Assembly (NCBI GenBank): GCA_958443615.1
Contig: CAUCLI010000022.1
Coordinates: 1 to 20,511, forward strand
DNA: 20,511 bases
From: an uncultured Collinsella sp.
GTDB taxonomy: Bacteria > Actinomycetota > Coriobacteriia > Coriobacteriales > Coriobacteriaceae
Direction of reading: 5' to 3'
Shown in pieces: positions 6,866 through 15,649 of this stretch. The position numbers and the translations under genes are program-made. Under the pieces are notes generated by a model. The model was given only the letters and a program-made list of their open reading frames with translations. It made no database searches and was not told where the DNA came from. Numbering within the stretch: position 1 is the first letter of the stretch; every line of letters starts with the position of its first letter.

Positions 6866-9800
6866 TGACCGACACGCAGACCAAGGCCGTGGAGAACGCG
6901 GTTTGGAATCCCGGGAACGCGCACGGCGCCCTGCACCTGGGCATCGACGTGGGCTCCACCACCGTCAAGCTCGCGGTCCTGAACGACGACAACCAGATCG
7001 TCTACGCCAAGTACCAGCGCCACCATACCGATGTGCGCGCCTGTGCGCGCGACCTGTTCGAGGGCGCGGCGTCGCTTTTGCCCGAGGCGCAGATGACCTG
7101 CGCCATCACGGGCTCAGGCGGCCTGTTGCTCTCCCAGTGGCTCGGGCTTGAGTTCGTGCAGGAGGTCATCGCGTCCAAGCGCGCGGTGGAGACCCTCATC
7201 CCGCAGACCGATGTCGCCATCGAGCTGGGCGGCGAGGACGCCAAGATCATCTACTTCGACTCCGGCATCGAGCAGCGCATGAACGGCACGTGCGCCGGCG
7301 GCACGGGCGCGTTCATCGACCAGATGGCGACGCTTTTGCACACCGACGCCGCGGGCCTCAACGAGCTGGCCGCCCGCGCCGTGAACATCTATCCCATCGC
7401 CAGTCGCTGCGGCGTGTTCGCCAAGACCGACGTCCAGCCGCTGCTCAACGAGGGCGCGGCGCCTGCGGACGTGGCGGCCTCCATCTTCCAGGCCGTGGTG
7501 ACCCAGACCATCTCGGGCCTGGCGTGCGGACGGCCCATCCGCGGGCACGTGGCGTTCCTCGGCGGCCCGCTGCAATACCTCTCCGAGCTGCGCCGCCGCT
7601 TCTACCTCACGCTCGACCTCGACGACGAGCACATCATCGTGCCCGAGAACGCGCACCTGTTCGTGGCCTCCGGCGCGGCGATGGCGCATGAGTCGGATAA
7701 ACTCGTGCGCCTCGGCGAGCTCGTCGAGGCCATCGACAGCCTGGGCGACACGCAGGGCGCCGAGGTCGCGCGCCTGGAGCCGCTCTTCGCCACCGACGGG
7801 GACCTCGCCGAGTTTCGCGAGCGCCACGCCCGTGAGGTCGTGCCCCGCGGCGAGCTCGAGGGCTATACGGGCCGCGTGTTCATCGGCCTGGACGCCGGTT
7901 CCACCACGATGAAGGCCGCCATGGTGGGCGAGGACGGCCAGCTCCTCCACACCTGGTACGGCAACAACAACGGCGACATCCTGGGCACGGCCAAGACCAT
8001 CATGGCCGACTTCTACGCGCACATCCCCGAGGGGTGCACGATCGGCCACGTGACCACGACCGGTTACGGCGAGGCCCTGCTCATCGAGGCGCTCAAGGCC
8101 GACTCCGGCGAGATCGAGACCGTGGCGCACCTGCGCGGCGCCCGCGCGTTTTTGCCCGGCGTCGAGTTCATCTTGGACATCGGCGGGCAGGACATGAAGT
8201 GCCTGCGCGTGCGCGACGGCGTGATCGAGCACATCATGCTGAACGAGGCCTGCTCCAGCGGCTGCGGCAGCTTTATCGAGAGCTTCGCGGTGTCCATGGA
8301 CATGGACGTGCGCGCCTTCGCCGCCGAGGCGATCGCCGCCCGCGGCCCCGTCGATCTGGGCAGCCGCTGCACCGTGTTCATGAACTCCCGTGTGAAGCAG
8401 GCGCAGAAGGAAGGCGCCACGGTGGGTGACATCGCCGCCGGCCTGTCCTACTCCGTCATCAAGAACGCCCTGTTCAAGGTCATCAAGCTGCGCGACCCAA
8501 AGGAGATCGGCAGTCAGGTGATCGTTCAGGGCGGCACCTTCATGTCCGACGCCACGCTGCGCGCGTTCGAGCTGCTCACCGGCGTGAACGCCGTGCGCCC
8601 CGACATCGCCGGCTGCATGGGCGCCTACGGCGCGGCCCTGCTCGCGCGCGACCGCGCCGGCGCAACCGGCACCTCCAGCGTGCTCGCCGCCGACGAGATC
8701 GCCGGCCTCACGGTGGCGCAGCGCCATGTGCGCTGCGGTCGCTGCTCCAACAACTGTCAGCTCACGGTGAACGACTTCGGGCAGGGGCGCAAATTCATCA
8801 CCGGCAACCGCTGTGAGAAGGGCGCGGGCCACAAGAAGCGCAAGACCGAGGCTCCCAACCTCTTCGCCGCCAAGAACAAGTTGCTGTTCGACCGCGAGTG
8901 CCTGAGCCCCGACGAGGCCCCGCGCGGCACGGTGGGCATCCCGCGCGCGCTCAACATGTACGAGAACTACCCGTTCTGGCACGCGTTCTTCACGCGCCTG
9001 GGCTTTAGCGTCGTGCTCTCCGACAACTCCAACAAGGCTACTTACGAGAGCGGCATCGAGTCCATGCCGAGCGAGTCCGTGTGCTATCCGGCCAAGCTCT
9101 CCCACGGCCACGTGATGAACCTCATCGAAAAGGACCCGGACTTCATCTGGATGCCCTGCGTGCGCTGGGAGCGCAAGGAGGACCCCACGGCGGGCAACTG
9201 CTACAACTGCCCCATCGTGATGAGCTATCCCACCGCGCTGGGCCTGAACGTGGACGCCATCACCGAGAATAACGTCGAGTTCATGTACCCGTTCGTGCCC
9301 TACCACGACAAGATCGAGCTCAAGCGCCGCCTGTACGAGCTGCTCGCGGTCGAGCGCGTGGCGGACGCCGAGGCCGGCCGCGGCCGCGTGCGCGGCCCCA
9401 AGCTCACGCGCACCGAGATCGACCAGGCTGTGAATGCTGCCTATGAGGCCGACGCGCGCTTCCACCAGGACATCCAGACCATGGGCGAGGAGGCCGTGCG
9501 CTGGATCGAGGACAACGGCGGCCACGGCATCGTGCTGGCGGGCCGTCCGTACCACAACGACCCCGAGATCAACCACGCCCTGCCCGAGCTCATCGCGAGC
9601 TTTGGGTTCGCGGTGCTCACCGAGGACTCCGTGGCGCACCTGGTGAAGCCCGAGCGCCCGATTCGCGTGGTGGACCAGTGGATGTTCCACAGCCGCCTGT
9701 ACGCCGCGGCGCGTTTCGTGACCATGCGCAACGACCTCGACCTCATCCAGCTCAACTCGTTCGGCTGCGGCCTGGACGCGCTCACCACCGACCAGGTGCA

Positions 9801-11472
9801 GGAGATCCTGGAGGCATCCGGCAAGATCTACACCGTGCTCAAGATCGACGAGGTGTCCAACCTAGGCGCCGCGCGCATCCGCATCCGCTCGCTCATGGCC
9901 GCGCTCAAGGACCAGGAGGCCGAGCGAGCCGCCGAGGCCGCCGCCGCGGGCGAGGCGTACGAGCAGGGTGCCGCCGCGCCGGTCGCGCCGAGCTCCGACG
10001 CGTGCGCGTTCGCCACGCACAAGTACGCGCTCGAGCCGCAGCGCCCCGCCGCGAGCGCGGCGTTTGCCAAGGTGCCCTTCACCGAGGAGATGCGCGAGGC
10101 GGGCTACACCATCCTGTGCCCGCAGATGGCGCCCATCCACTTCGACCTCATCAAGGAGGTCTTCCGCGCCGGCGGCTACAACCTGGAGCTTCTGCCCTCC
10201 ACCGATCGCGGTGCCGTGGAGGCGGGTCTGCGTTACGTGAATAACGACATCTGCTACCCGTCCATCCTGGTGACGGGCCAGATCATGGAGGCTATCGAGA
10301 GCGGCCGCTACGACCTGTCCCGCACGGCCGTGGTGATCACCCAGACCGGCGGCGGCTGCCGCGCCACCAACTACATCGCGCTCATCCGCAAGGCCCTGCG
10401 CGACAGCGGGCACCCCGACATCCCGGTGATCAGCCTTTCCGCCGTGAAGCTCGACGAGAACAACCCGGGCTTCAAGCTCACGGTCCCGTTGCTCAAGTCC
10501 TGCGTGTACAGCGTGCTGTTCGGCGACCTCATGATGCAGATGCTCTATCGCACGCGTCCCTACGAGGCGGAGGAGGGGGCTGCCAACGAGCTGTTCGAGG
10601 ACTTCATGGAGCGCGCCCGTCGCCTGGCGCCGACGTTCACGCGCCGCAACTTCACCAAGCTCTCCCGCGAGGCCATCACGGCGTTCGACACGCTGCCGCT
10701 CACGGGCGAGGGCTCCAAGCCGCGCGTGGGCGTGGTCGGCGAGATCCTGGTGAAGTTCCACCCCACGGCGAACAACCACGTGGTGGACGTCATCGAGGCG
10801 GAGGGCTGCGAGGCCGTGGTGCCGGGCCTGCTCGACTTCTTCCTGTACTCCATGAGCAACGCGCAGGTGCAGAAGGACGAGTTGGGCAGCTCTGCCGCGG
10901 CGCGCGCCAGCATGGACGCCGCGATCGGTCTGGTGGATTGGATGCGCAAGCCTGTGGACGAGATGCTCGAGCGCAGCGACCGCTTCGAGCGCCCCGAGCC
11001 CATCTCCGTGATGCAGGACAAGGCCCGTCAGATCCTCTCCCTGTGCAACAACATGGGCGAGGGCTGGCTGCTCACCGCCGAGATGCTCGACTTGATCGAC
11101 CATGGGGCGCCGAACATCATCTGCACGCAGCCCTTCGCGTGCCTGCCCAACCACGTGGTGGGCAAGGCCGTGATCAAGGAGCTTCGCCGCCAGCACCCCG
11201 AGAGCAACATCGTGGCGGTCGACTACGACCCGGGTGCGAGCGAGGTCAACCAGCTCAACCGCATCAAGCTCATGATCAGTGTGGCCAAGGAGAACATGCG
11301 CTCCGGCAAGGGTTTCGTGATGGAGCCGATCGCCACGATCCGCCGCGATTCCGTGACGAGCCGCATGAAGCCGCACCATCTCACGAGCGATGCCGAGGTG
11401 GAGCGCGTGGCGCACCGTCTGAGCCGCGGCCTGCACTGGAAGCGCGCGAGCAAACACGACGGCGAGGAATAA
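6865..11472 (+). CDS. Multidomain 2-hydroxyacyl-CoA dehydratase activase (BadF/HgdC type, tandem)
   Basis: This is a 1535-residue cytoplasmic protein related to the ATP-driven electron donors (archerases) of 2-hydroxyacyl-CoA dehydratases. It contains two ASKHA ATPase domains. The first has GIDVGSTT (26-33), Cys143 and Cys182; the second has GLDAGSTT (341-348), Cys463 and Cys502. Both Cys pairs are 39 residues apart, as for the [4Fe-4S] ligands Cys127/Cys166 of HgdC. A Cys cluster C-x2-C-x3-C (624, 627, 631) with Cys650 follows. A DUF2229-like domain begins near residue 690. A dehydratase-subunit-like C-terminal region starts about 1080, with Cys1130, Cys1165, Cys1420 and Cys1426. The GGGAGGA site and TGATG overlap with the TetR gene fix the start. 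No separate dehydratase subunits lie nearby and the substrate is unknown; by family it should drive a difficult ATP-dependent reduction. Confidence 0.9.
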   Translation: MTDTQTKAVENAVWNPGNAHGALHLGIDVGSTTVKLAVLNDDNQIVYAKYQRHHTDVRACARDLFEGAASLLPEAQMTCAITGSGGLLLSQWLGLEFVQEVIASKRAVETLIPQTDVAIELGGEDAKIIYFDSGIEQRMNGTCAGGTGAFIDQMATLLHTDAAGLNELAARAVNIYPIASRCGVFAKTDVQPLLNEGAAPADVAASIFQAVVTQTISGLACGRPIRGHVAFLGGPLQYLSELRRRFYLTLDLDDEHIIVPENAHLFVASGAAMAHESDKLVRLGELVEAIDSLGDTQGAEVARLEPLFATDGDLAEFRERHAREVVPRGELEGYTGRVFIGLDAGSTTMKAAMVGEDGQLLHTWYGNNNGDILGTAKTIMADFYAHIPEGCTIGHVTTTGYGEALLIEALKADSGEIETVAHLRGARAFLPGVEFILDIGGQDMKCLRVRDGVIEHIMLNEACSSGCGSFIESFAVSMDMDVRAFAAEAIAARGPVDLGSRCTVFMNSRVKQAQKEGATVGDIAAGLSYSVIKNALFKVIKLRDPKEIGSQVIVQGGTFMSDATLRAFELLTGVNAVRPDIAGCMGAYGAALLARDRAGATGTSSVLAADEIAGLTVAQRHVRCGRCSNNCQLTVNDFGQGRKFITGNRCEKGAGHKKRKTEAPNLFAAKNKLLFDRECLSPDEAPRGTVGIPRALNMYENYPFWHAFFTRLGFSVVLSDNSNKATYESGIESMPSESVCYPAKLSHGHVMNLIEKDPDFIWMPCVRWERKEDPTAGNCYNCPIVMSYPTALGLNVDAITENNVEFMYPFVPYHDKIELKRRLYELLAVERVADAEAGRGRVRGPKLTRTEIDQAVNAAYEADARFHQDIQTMGEEAVRWIEDNGGHGIVLAGRPYHNDPEINHALPELIASFGFAVLTEDSVAHLVKPERPIRVVDQWMFHSRLYAAARFVTMRNDLDLIQLNSFGCGLDALTTDQVQEILEASGKIYTVLKIDEVSNLGAARIRIRSLMAALKDQEAERAAEAAAAGEAYEQGAAAPVAPSSDACAFATHKYALEPQRPAASAAFAKVPFTEEMREAGYTILCPQMAPIHFDLIKEVFRAGGYNLELLPSTDRGAVEAGLRYVNNDICYPSILVTGQIMEAIESGRYDLSRTAVVITQTGGGCRATNYIALIRKALRDSGHPDIPVISLSAVKLDENNPGFKLTVPLLKSCVYSVLFGDLMMQMLYRTRPYEAEEGAANELFEDFMERARRLAPTFTRRNFTKLSREAITAFDTLPLTGEGSKPRVGVVGEILVKFHPTANNHVVDVIEAEGCEAVVPGLLDFFLYSMSNAQVQKDELGSSAAARASMDAAIGLVDWMRKPVDEMLERSDRFERPEPISVMQDKARQILSLCNNMGEGWLLTAEMLDLIDHGAPNIICTQPFACLPNHVVGKAVIKELRRQHPESNIVAVDYDPGASEVNQLNRIKLMISVAKENMRSGKGFVMEPIATIRRDSVTSRMKPHHLTSDAEVERVAHRLSRGLHWKRASKHDGEE

Positions 11473-11490
11473 CTCGGGCGAATCGCGGGC

Positions 11491-11533
11491 GCCGCACCTC
11501 AATTTAGGGACAGTCCCTAAATTGAGGTGCGGC
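11491..11533. repeat. Perfect 21-bp-arm palindrome after the activase gene
   Basis: Arms 11491-11511 and 11513-11533 are perfectly complementary around a single base. The centre reads TAGGGACAGTCCCTA and the outer part is GCCGCACCTC. It starts 18 nt after the activase stop. Without a T-run it is at best a weak intrinsic terminator, though such a stem would protect an mRNA 3' end. The AATT/GGGACAG core links it to the other two hairpin repeats of this window. Confidence 0.8.
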
Positions 11534-11578
11534 ACGATGGCGCGCTTTTGCGGGTTTTCTCCCTTTCGAGTTGACGTG

Positions 11579-11784
11579 ATTGTCAAATTCGACAGTTGTG
11601 TAACCGCAAGATGTCAACCAGAGACTCATTTGAGAAAGATTAGAGCTTCAGCTACTTGAGGTCTGCAAGATGGAAACAAGATAATGAACGGAAACATTAA
11701 TTCTGTCGCATTGTGGTAACACCATCCAAAGACAGATGGCTTTTAGAAGCTGTTTTCGGTTACACATCTGTCGAATTTGACAGT
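11579..11784. mobile_element. 206-bp AT-rich MITE-like element with 28-bp terminal inverted repeats
   Basis: Ends at 11579-11606 and 11757-11784 are inverted copies matching at 26 of 28 positions. The outer part of each end is itself a near-palindrome of form TGTCRAATTYGACA. The interior is clearly more AT-rich than the flanking genes and has no plausible coding frame. It fills most of the 338-nt gap between the activase and the next gene, whose stop lies 26 nt beyond the right end. No clear target-site duplication was seen. A non-autonomous transposable element is the simplest reading; paired regulator sites are the alternative. Confidence 0.6.
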
Positions 11785-11810
11785 GGGTTCCCGTGTGAGA
11801 GCCGGAAAAT

Positions 11811-12953
11811 CTAGCTCTGCCGTGCTACCAGGTAGATGGAGATGCGCGGCGAGGTGTACTCGTCGAACTCCTTCCGGGGTTCCGTGTCAAAGAGGGCCCA
11901 GGCGCGCAGAGTGCCGGTGTCGCCGAGGTCCGTGTCGATAGCGGTGTAATAGTCGCCGGTGAGGAACGCCTGGCGGAACTGATCGGGCAGCACGGGGGCG
12001 TTGACGAGTCCCGTGTCCACAAGCTCGATGCCCTCCGCCTCGACGTCCACGCTTGAAATCGCTTCGTAGAAGCGTGCGAGACATTCTTCGGCAAAGGCAA
12101 GGTTCTCCTCGGGCGTGCGTGCGATGTCCACGTCGGCGTTGTAGACCACGCTATCGACAGCGCCGCGCTCGTCCGTTTCGACGGAGACGCTCGCCACGAT
12201 GTCTCCGTTTTCATCGGTGATGTTCCCGCTCACGCGGTAGCCGCTGTCCTGGCGGTGCTCGAGGGGGTCGTCGGCGAGGGTGTAGCTGCACACGGGCTCG
12301 AGTGCGGTGTTGAATGCCTGGATGACGCGCGCGGAGGTCTCTTGAGCTTCCGAAGAATGCGCAGCCGAATCGATGAAGCGCGGGACGAAGGAGAGCGTGA
12401 GGAGCAGGAGCGGCAGGCCGATTATCAGGAGGCGCGTGCGGCCGAGTCCGGGGAGCTCCATGCCGTGGCCGTGTGCGACTGCGGCCGCGGCCCTGCTCAT
12501 GCGGCGCATGGTGTCGAAAAAGCCGTATGCGGACATGGCGGTGCCGGCGATTTCCAGCCCCGTGCTCAGGGCGTCGAGGTCGTCGTTGTCCAGGGTGTCG
12601 ACCAGGCGCCCCGCTGCTGTCACACCGATGCCGCCCGCGACGGCCGGGTTCGTCCCGATGTCCGCGTTGCCGCCGATGGCCTCGCATTCGAGCTCCTGCC
12701 AGCGGGCGCTGCCGAGCCCACGCCTGGCGACCACCCCGCAGGCGATGCACACCGCGCCCTCGGCGATCATGAGGGTCGCCATGGCGATCAGCTGCAGGTC
12801 TCCAAAGCCCTTGGAGCCCAGGCCGATGTTGTCGATCATCACGAGCAGGATGGTGAGTCCGCCCGTGAGGAACAGGGCGGTCAGGGAATACCAGGCTGCT
12901 TTGGGGAGCAGGTAATAGCGCTTCACCAACTTTGCATCGCGTGCGCTGAGCAT
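11811..12953 (-). CDS. Hypothetical membrane protein with extracytoplasmic domain
   Basis: I do not recognise this 380-residue protein. It has hydrophobic segments at about residues 22-40 and 55-76, a hydrophilic middle, and a third strong segment (LLIIGLPLLLLTLSF) near 175-195. A mostly acidic C-terminal domain of about 180 residues, probably extracytoplasmic, follows. No catalytic motif is visible. The start is set at 12953 because GGGAGG lies 5 nt upstream of that ATG; an in-frame extension to 13037 lacks such a site. It is divergent from the small zinc-ribbon membrane protein at 13115, and their starts are 161 nt apart, so they may share a control region. Confidence 0.8.
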   Translation of the reverse strand: MLSARDAKLVKRYYLLPKAAWYSLTALFLTGGLTILLVMIDNIGLGSKGFGDLQLIAMATLMIAEGAVCIACGVVARRGLGSARWQELECEAIGGNADIGTNPAVAGGIGVTAAGRLVDTLDNDDLDALSTGLEIAGTAMSAYGFFDTMRRMSRAAAAVAHGHGMELPGLGRTRLLIIGLPLLLLTLSFVPRFIDSAAHSSEAQETSARVIQAFNTALEPVCSYTLADDPLEHRQDSGYRVSGNITDENGDIVASVSVETDERGAVDSVVYNADVDIARTPEENLAFAEECLARFYEAISSVDVEAEGIELVDTGLVNAPVLPDQFRQAFLTGDYYTAIDTDLGDTGTLRAWALFDTEPRKEFDEYTSPRISIYLVARQS

Positions 12954-13114
12954 GTGGCCTCCCGCGGTTGTCGTTGCATTTCCATTTCCGGGGCGCGCCG
13001 CCGCGTTGTCCCTCTCTTCGAGGGCGCGTCTTCGCACCTCGGTTCTTCTGAGTATGGCGCAGGAGGGGATGGCGTATCATGGGGCGACGGTCCCAATCCG
13101 CGAATGGAGCCATT

Positions 13115-13552
13115 ATGCCGCTGCCCGTCATCGCCATCGTGCTGCCCTTGGTCCTGCTCACCGCGATGCTTGCGGTACTCTTTGCCGCCTACCGCCGGAC
13201 GGCTCGGGAGATCGATGCCCTTGCACTGCCGGTCCGCGCGCGATGCGGGTCATGCGGTCGCGAGTTCGAGCTGACGATGGCGGAGCTGAGGCGCGCGCAT
13301 ATGACGAAGTCCGTCTCGCGGACCCGTACGGGCCTGCGCGGACCGGCCCTGGTCACGACGAGGAGCTTCTCGACGTTTCAAAAGCGCTTGCGGTGCCCCG
13401 CGTGCGGCGAGAGCGGCTGGTGCGAGGTGCTCAACATCGGCGAGCTCCAGTCGGCGGCGACTGGGATCGCGGCGAGGTACATGGGCGGCGCGCTGGCATT
13501 GATGGTCGTGCTGGGATTTGCGTTGAGTGCGGTTTCCGACATCTTCCTGTGA
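13115..13552 (+). CDS. Small membrane protein with zinc-ribbon-like CxxC pairs
   Basis: This 145-residue protein has an N-terminal hydrophobic segment (about 4-26), a cytoplasm-sized loop and a C-terminal hydrophobic segment (about 122-143). The loop holds two CxxC knuckles, CGSC (44-47) and CPAC (94-97), spaced as in a treble-clef or zinc-ribbon metal site, so zinc binding is likely. No family was recognised. ATG 13115 follows GGAG with 5-nt spacing; an in-frame start at 13079 is less likely. It ends 38 nt before the end of the convergent CmpB-type gene, with no terminator seen between them. Confidence 0.75.
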   Translation: MPLPVIAIVLPLVLLTAMLAVLFAAYRRTAREIDALALPVRARCGSCGREFELTMAELRRAHMTKSVSRTRTGLRGPALVTTRSFSTFQKRLRCPACGESGWCEVLNIGELQSAATGIAARYMGGALALMVVLGFALSAVSDIFL

Positions 13553-13590
13553 GTGCCGCGCACGGAGAGGATGGCGGTCGAAAGCCTCCG

Positions 13591-14604
13591 CTACCTCCTG
13601 TAGAACAGCTCCCGCGCACGCTCCTTGAGGTCCGTGGCGCGGATGATCCCCTCGTACGCCTTCAGCTTGATCTCCGGGAAGGCGTTGAAGAAGCGCAGCT
13701 CGCGACGGGTGAGTACGGTCTTCAGCTTCTCGGGTGCGGACATCTCGGCGCGTTGGGCGATGTTGCGTGCATGGCGCACAACCAGCCTGAGGCTGCGACC
13801 GCCCTCTGCGATGAACGAGGGGAGCTCGATCTTGTTGCGAACTGTCTCCATGGCGCCCTCCGACATGTTTGCGAGCCACGAATTGAGCTCTCCGCTTCGG
13901 GCCTTGAGTTCCGCAGCTGAATCAAGCGCCGTATCGGGCATCTTGTCGAGCAGGGTGGTGGAGGCGTCTTTGAGCGAGTCGTTGACCTTGTCGGCGAGCT
14001 CGATCCTGAGGAGCTCGAGTTTTTGCGAGAGCTGGCGCCAGCTCGCCAGCGTGAACACGGTGTCGATGGCCAGCAGAATCGCGCATGCGACGGCGGCCGT
14101 CGCGAGGGCTGCCGGGCGCAAGGATTTTAATGCCGCCAGGAGCGCGGGTTCGGCGACGCGGCAGATGAGGACCGCGCCGGCTCCGAAAAGCGCGGCTCCG
14201 TACAGGCAGACCCTTCCATTGATGTTGAAGGGGAATTTGGAATAGTCCCAAAACCGCGCGCCGGTGAGGCGTTCGAGCAGCGCGCCCACGGTGTATTCGA
14301 TGACGCTGCACACGAGGGCCGCCGCGGCGAACTGCACGGTGACGCCAGGGATGTCGCGCAGCAGAAGCCAGCACGCAAGGGCGCCCGCGCCGTAGATGGG
14401 GCAGCAGGGGCCGAGGAGGAATCCGCTGTTGGCAAAGTGGCCGTAGTTCGCCAGAGCGCAGATGGTTGATTCGTAGAGCCAACCGATAAACGCGAAAACG
14501 ATAAAGGACAGGAACAGCGCCGATAGGGGAGCGCCGGTCGAGAACAGCGCCGATAAAGACGCGTCGCTCGCGGTTAGCGCGGCGGAAAATCCATCAAGGC
14601 TCAT
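13591..14604 (-). CDS. CmpB-type membrane protein (putative ABC-transporter type IV family)
   Basis: This is a 337-residue membrane protein of the family annotated as putative ABC transporter permease (CmpB, PF06541). The name is historical and its function is unproven. The N-terminal half has about five hydrophobic segments with the family's FIGWLYES, NSGFLLGPCCPIYGAGAL and WDYSKFPFNINGRVCL stretches. The C-terminal 150 residues are helical and charged, probably cytoplasmic. The ATG at 14604 overlaps the stop of the upstream HD-domain gene as ATGA, so the two are translationally coupled. No ATPase or binding-protein gene is adjacent, which argues against a classical ABC importer. Confidence 0.82.
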   Translation of the reverse strand: MSLDGFSAALTASDASLSALFSTGAPLSALFLSFIVFAFIGWLYESTICALANYGHFANSGFLLGPCCPIYGAGALACWLLLRDIPGVTVQFAAAALVCSVIEYTVGALLERLTGARFWDYSKFPFNINGRVCLYGAALFGAGAVLICRVAEPALLAALKSLRPAALATAAVACAILLAIDTVFTLASWRQLSQKLELLRIELADKVNDSLKDASTTLLDKMPDTALDSAAELKARSGELNSWLANMSEGAMETVRNKIELPSFIAEGGRSLRLVVRHARNIAQRAEMSAPEKLKTVLTRRELRFFNAFPEIKLKAYEGIIRATDLKERARELFYRR

Positions 14605-15137
14605 CGGCTCTGCACCGCCCGATTCTTGCTCGAGGCCCGCTTGGGCAGTCGGCCCGCGATGGTCTCGTGCAGCGCGCACGCTTTGTCGGCGAGGCACACG
14701 ATCCACGCCTCGCAGCAGGTCGGTGGCATAGGCACCAGCGGGAACATGTGACGGGCGATGATGTTGCGCTCGCGAGGGGTCAGGTCGTCGAAGTCCTCCT
14801 CGGCGCGTGCGAGGGCCGTCGAGGGATGTGTGAAGCCGTGCAGGCGGTGCGATGGGTCGGGGTCGTGCCAGTCGTAGAGGAAGTAGTCGTGCAGCAGCGC
14901 TCCGCGAATGAGCGAGGCGCGGTCGACGCGGACGCCGATGCGCTCAAGGACCCGGGCGGCGGCGACGCTCGCGCGCGCGACCGAGAGCACATGGGCGTGC
15001 ACGCTCACGTCGCCATGCTGGATGAAGTCGCGCGTGAGGCCGAAGCGCCCCTGTGATTCGAGCGCGCGTGCGGCGAGCTCGACCTCGTCGCTCGGCTCCG
15101 TTATATCAGATGAGCGATGTGCAAATGTGCTGTCCAT
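14601..15137 (-). CDS. HD-domain phosphohydrolase-like protein
   Basis: This 178-residue soluble protein has the HD metal-dependent phosphohydrolase pattern: His47 or His49 in VHAHVLSVAR, the HD pair His83-Asp84 in ALLHDYFLYDWHD, His104 in GFTHP and a late Asp in CLADKACALHE. HD proteins hydrolyse phosphoesters such as nucleotides; the substrate here is unknown. The start at 15137 is supported by a strong GAGGAGGT site 4 nt upstream; a longer frame upstream lacks one. Its stop overlaps the start of the CmpB-type gene (ATGA), so the products probably act together at the membrane. That link is inference. Confidence 0.85.
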   Translation of the reverse strand: MDSTFAHRSSDITEPSDEVELAARALESQGRFGLTRDFIQHGDVSVHAHVLSVARASVAAARVLERIGVRVDRASLIRGALLHDYFLYDWHDPDPSHRLHGFTHPSTALARAEEDFDDLTPRERNIIARHMFPLVPMPPTCCEAWIVCLADKACALHETIAGRLPKRASSKNRAVQSR

Positions 15138-15216
15138 GCGTACCTCCTCACGGTCCTTTCCAGTACGTGCCCAATCTTTCTGTGCGCGTATCAATCCAGG
15201 TGGTTGAAATTGACGG

Positions 15217-15279
15217 AAAAACGTTACCACGCGGATGGCGAAGTTCACCGCGATTGGGGAGTCTGCAACAAAACGTTAC
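15217..15279. repeat. Direct repeat AAAACGTTAC, two copies
   Basis: The 10-mer occurs at 15218-15227 and 15270-15279, 52 nt apart, in the 236-nt gap between the divergent HD-domain and HTH genes. About five helical turns separate the copies. They might be regulator sites; nothing more can be said from one window. Confidence 0.3.
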
Positions 15280-15373
15280 TTTGCAATTGGATGGCGTCGC
15301 ATCGCGGGAGATCGCATCAAAAAACTCATACTGTCGAATATATGCCACAGAGCGGACGCTGTCGCTCCATACG

Positions 15374-15649
15374 ATGAATGGCATGAGGACAGATGACACC
15401 AACATAATGATCCGCAAGGTCATGGGCACCAACGCCGGGCGCATTCGCGAGCGCGCGGGGTATTCCCAGGCGGGGATCGCGCAGGTGACCGGGTTGGAGC
15501 GTTCCGCCATCAATCGCTTCGAGAACGGGAGCTACAATCCTTCGATCGAATGGCTTGTGGGATTGGCGAACGGCCTCGATGTGCCAATCGTCGAATTCTT
15601 TTCGGGCTTGGAGAAGGATTCGCCCCAAAACCTGACCAACGGGGAATAG
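15374..15649 (+). CDS. Cro/C1-type (XRE) HTH regulator, copy 1
   Basis: This 91-residue single-domain DNA-binding protein has an HTH at about residues 28-52 (GYSQAGIAQVTGLERSAINR), followed by the typical LVGLANGLDVPIVEFFSGLE tail. It is a paralogue of the gene 222 nt downstream, with roughly half the residues identical. ATG 15374 is chosen because its position and upstream sequence (CATACGATGAA) match the second copy exactly. No Shine-Dalgarno sequence is evident. A -10-like TATATG at 15339-15344 sits the same distance from the ATG as the -10 of copy 2. Controller proteins of restriction systems have this size and fold, but no restriction gene is adjacent. Confidence 0.82.
   Translation: MNGMRTDDTNIMIRKVMGTNAGRIRERAGYSQAGIAQVTGLERSAINRFENGSYNPSIEWLVGLANGLDVPIVEFFSGLEKDSPQNLTNGE

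Noticed and set aside
7114..9690. Long open frame (858 codons) on the minus strand inside the activase gene
   Set aside because: It is antisense to a clearly conserved protein. In DNA with very high G/C third positions the opposite strand stays open by chance. The translation is low-complexity and matches no family.
13591..14604. CmpB-type gene as part of a functional ABC transporter
   Set aside because: No ATP-binding or substrate-binding protein gene is adjacent, and its coupled partner is an HD-domain protein.
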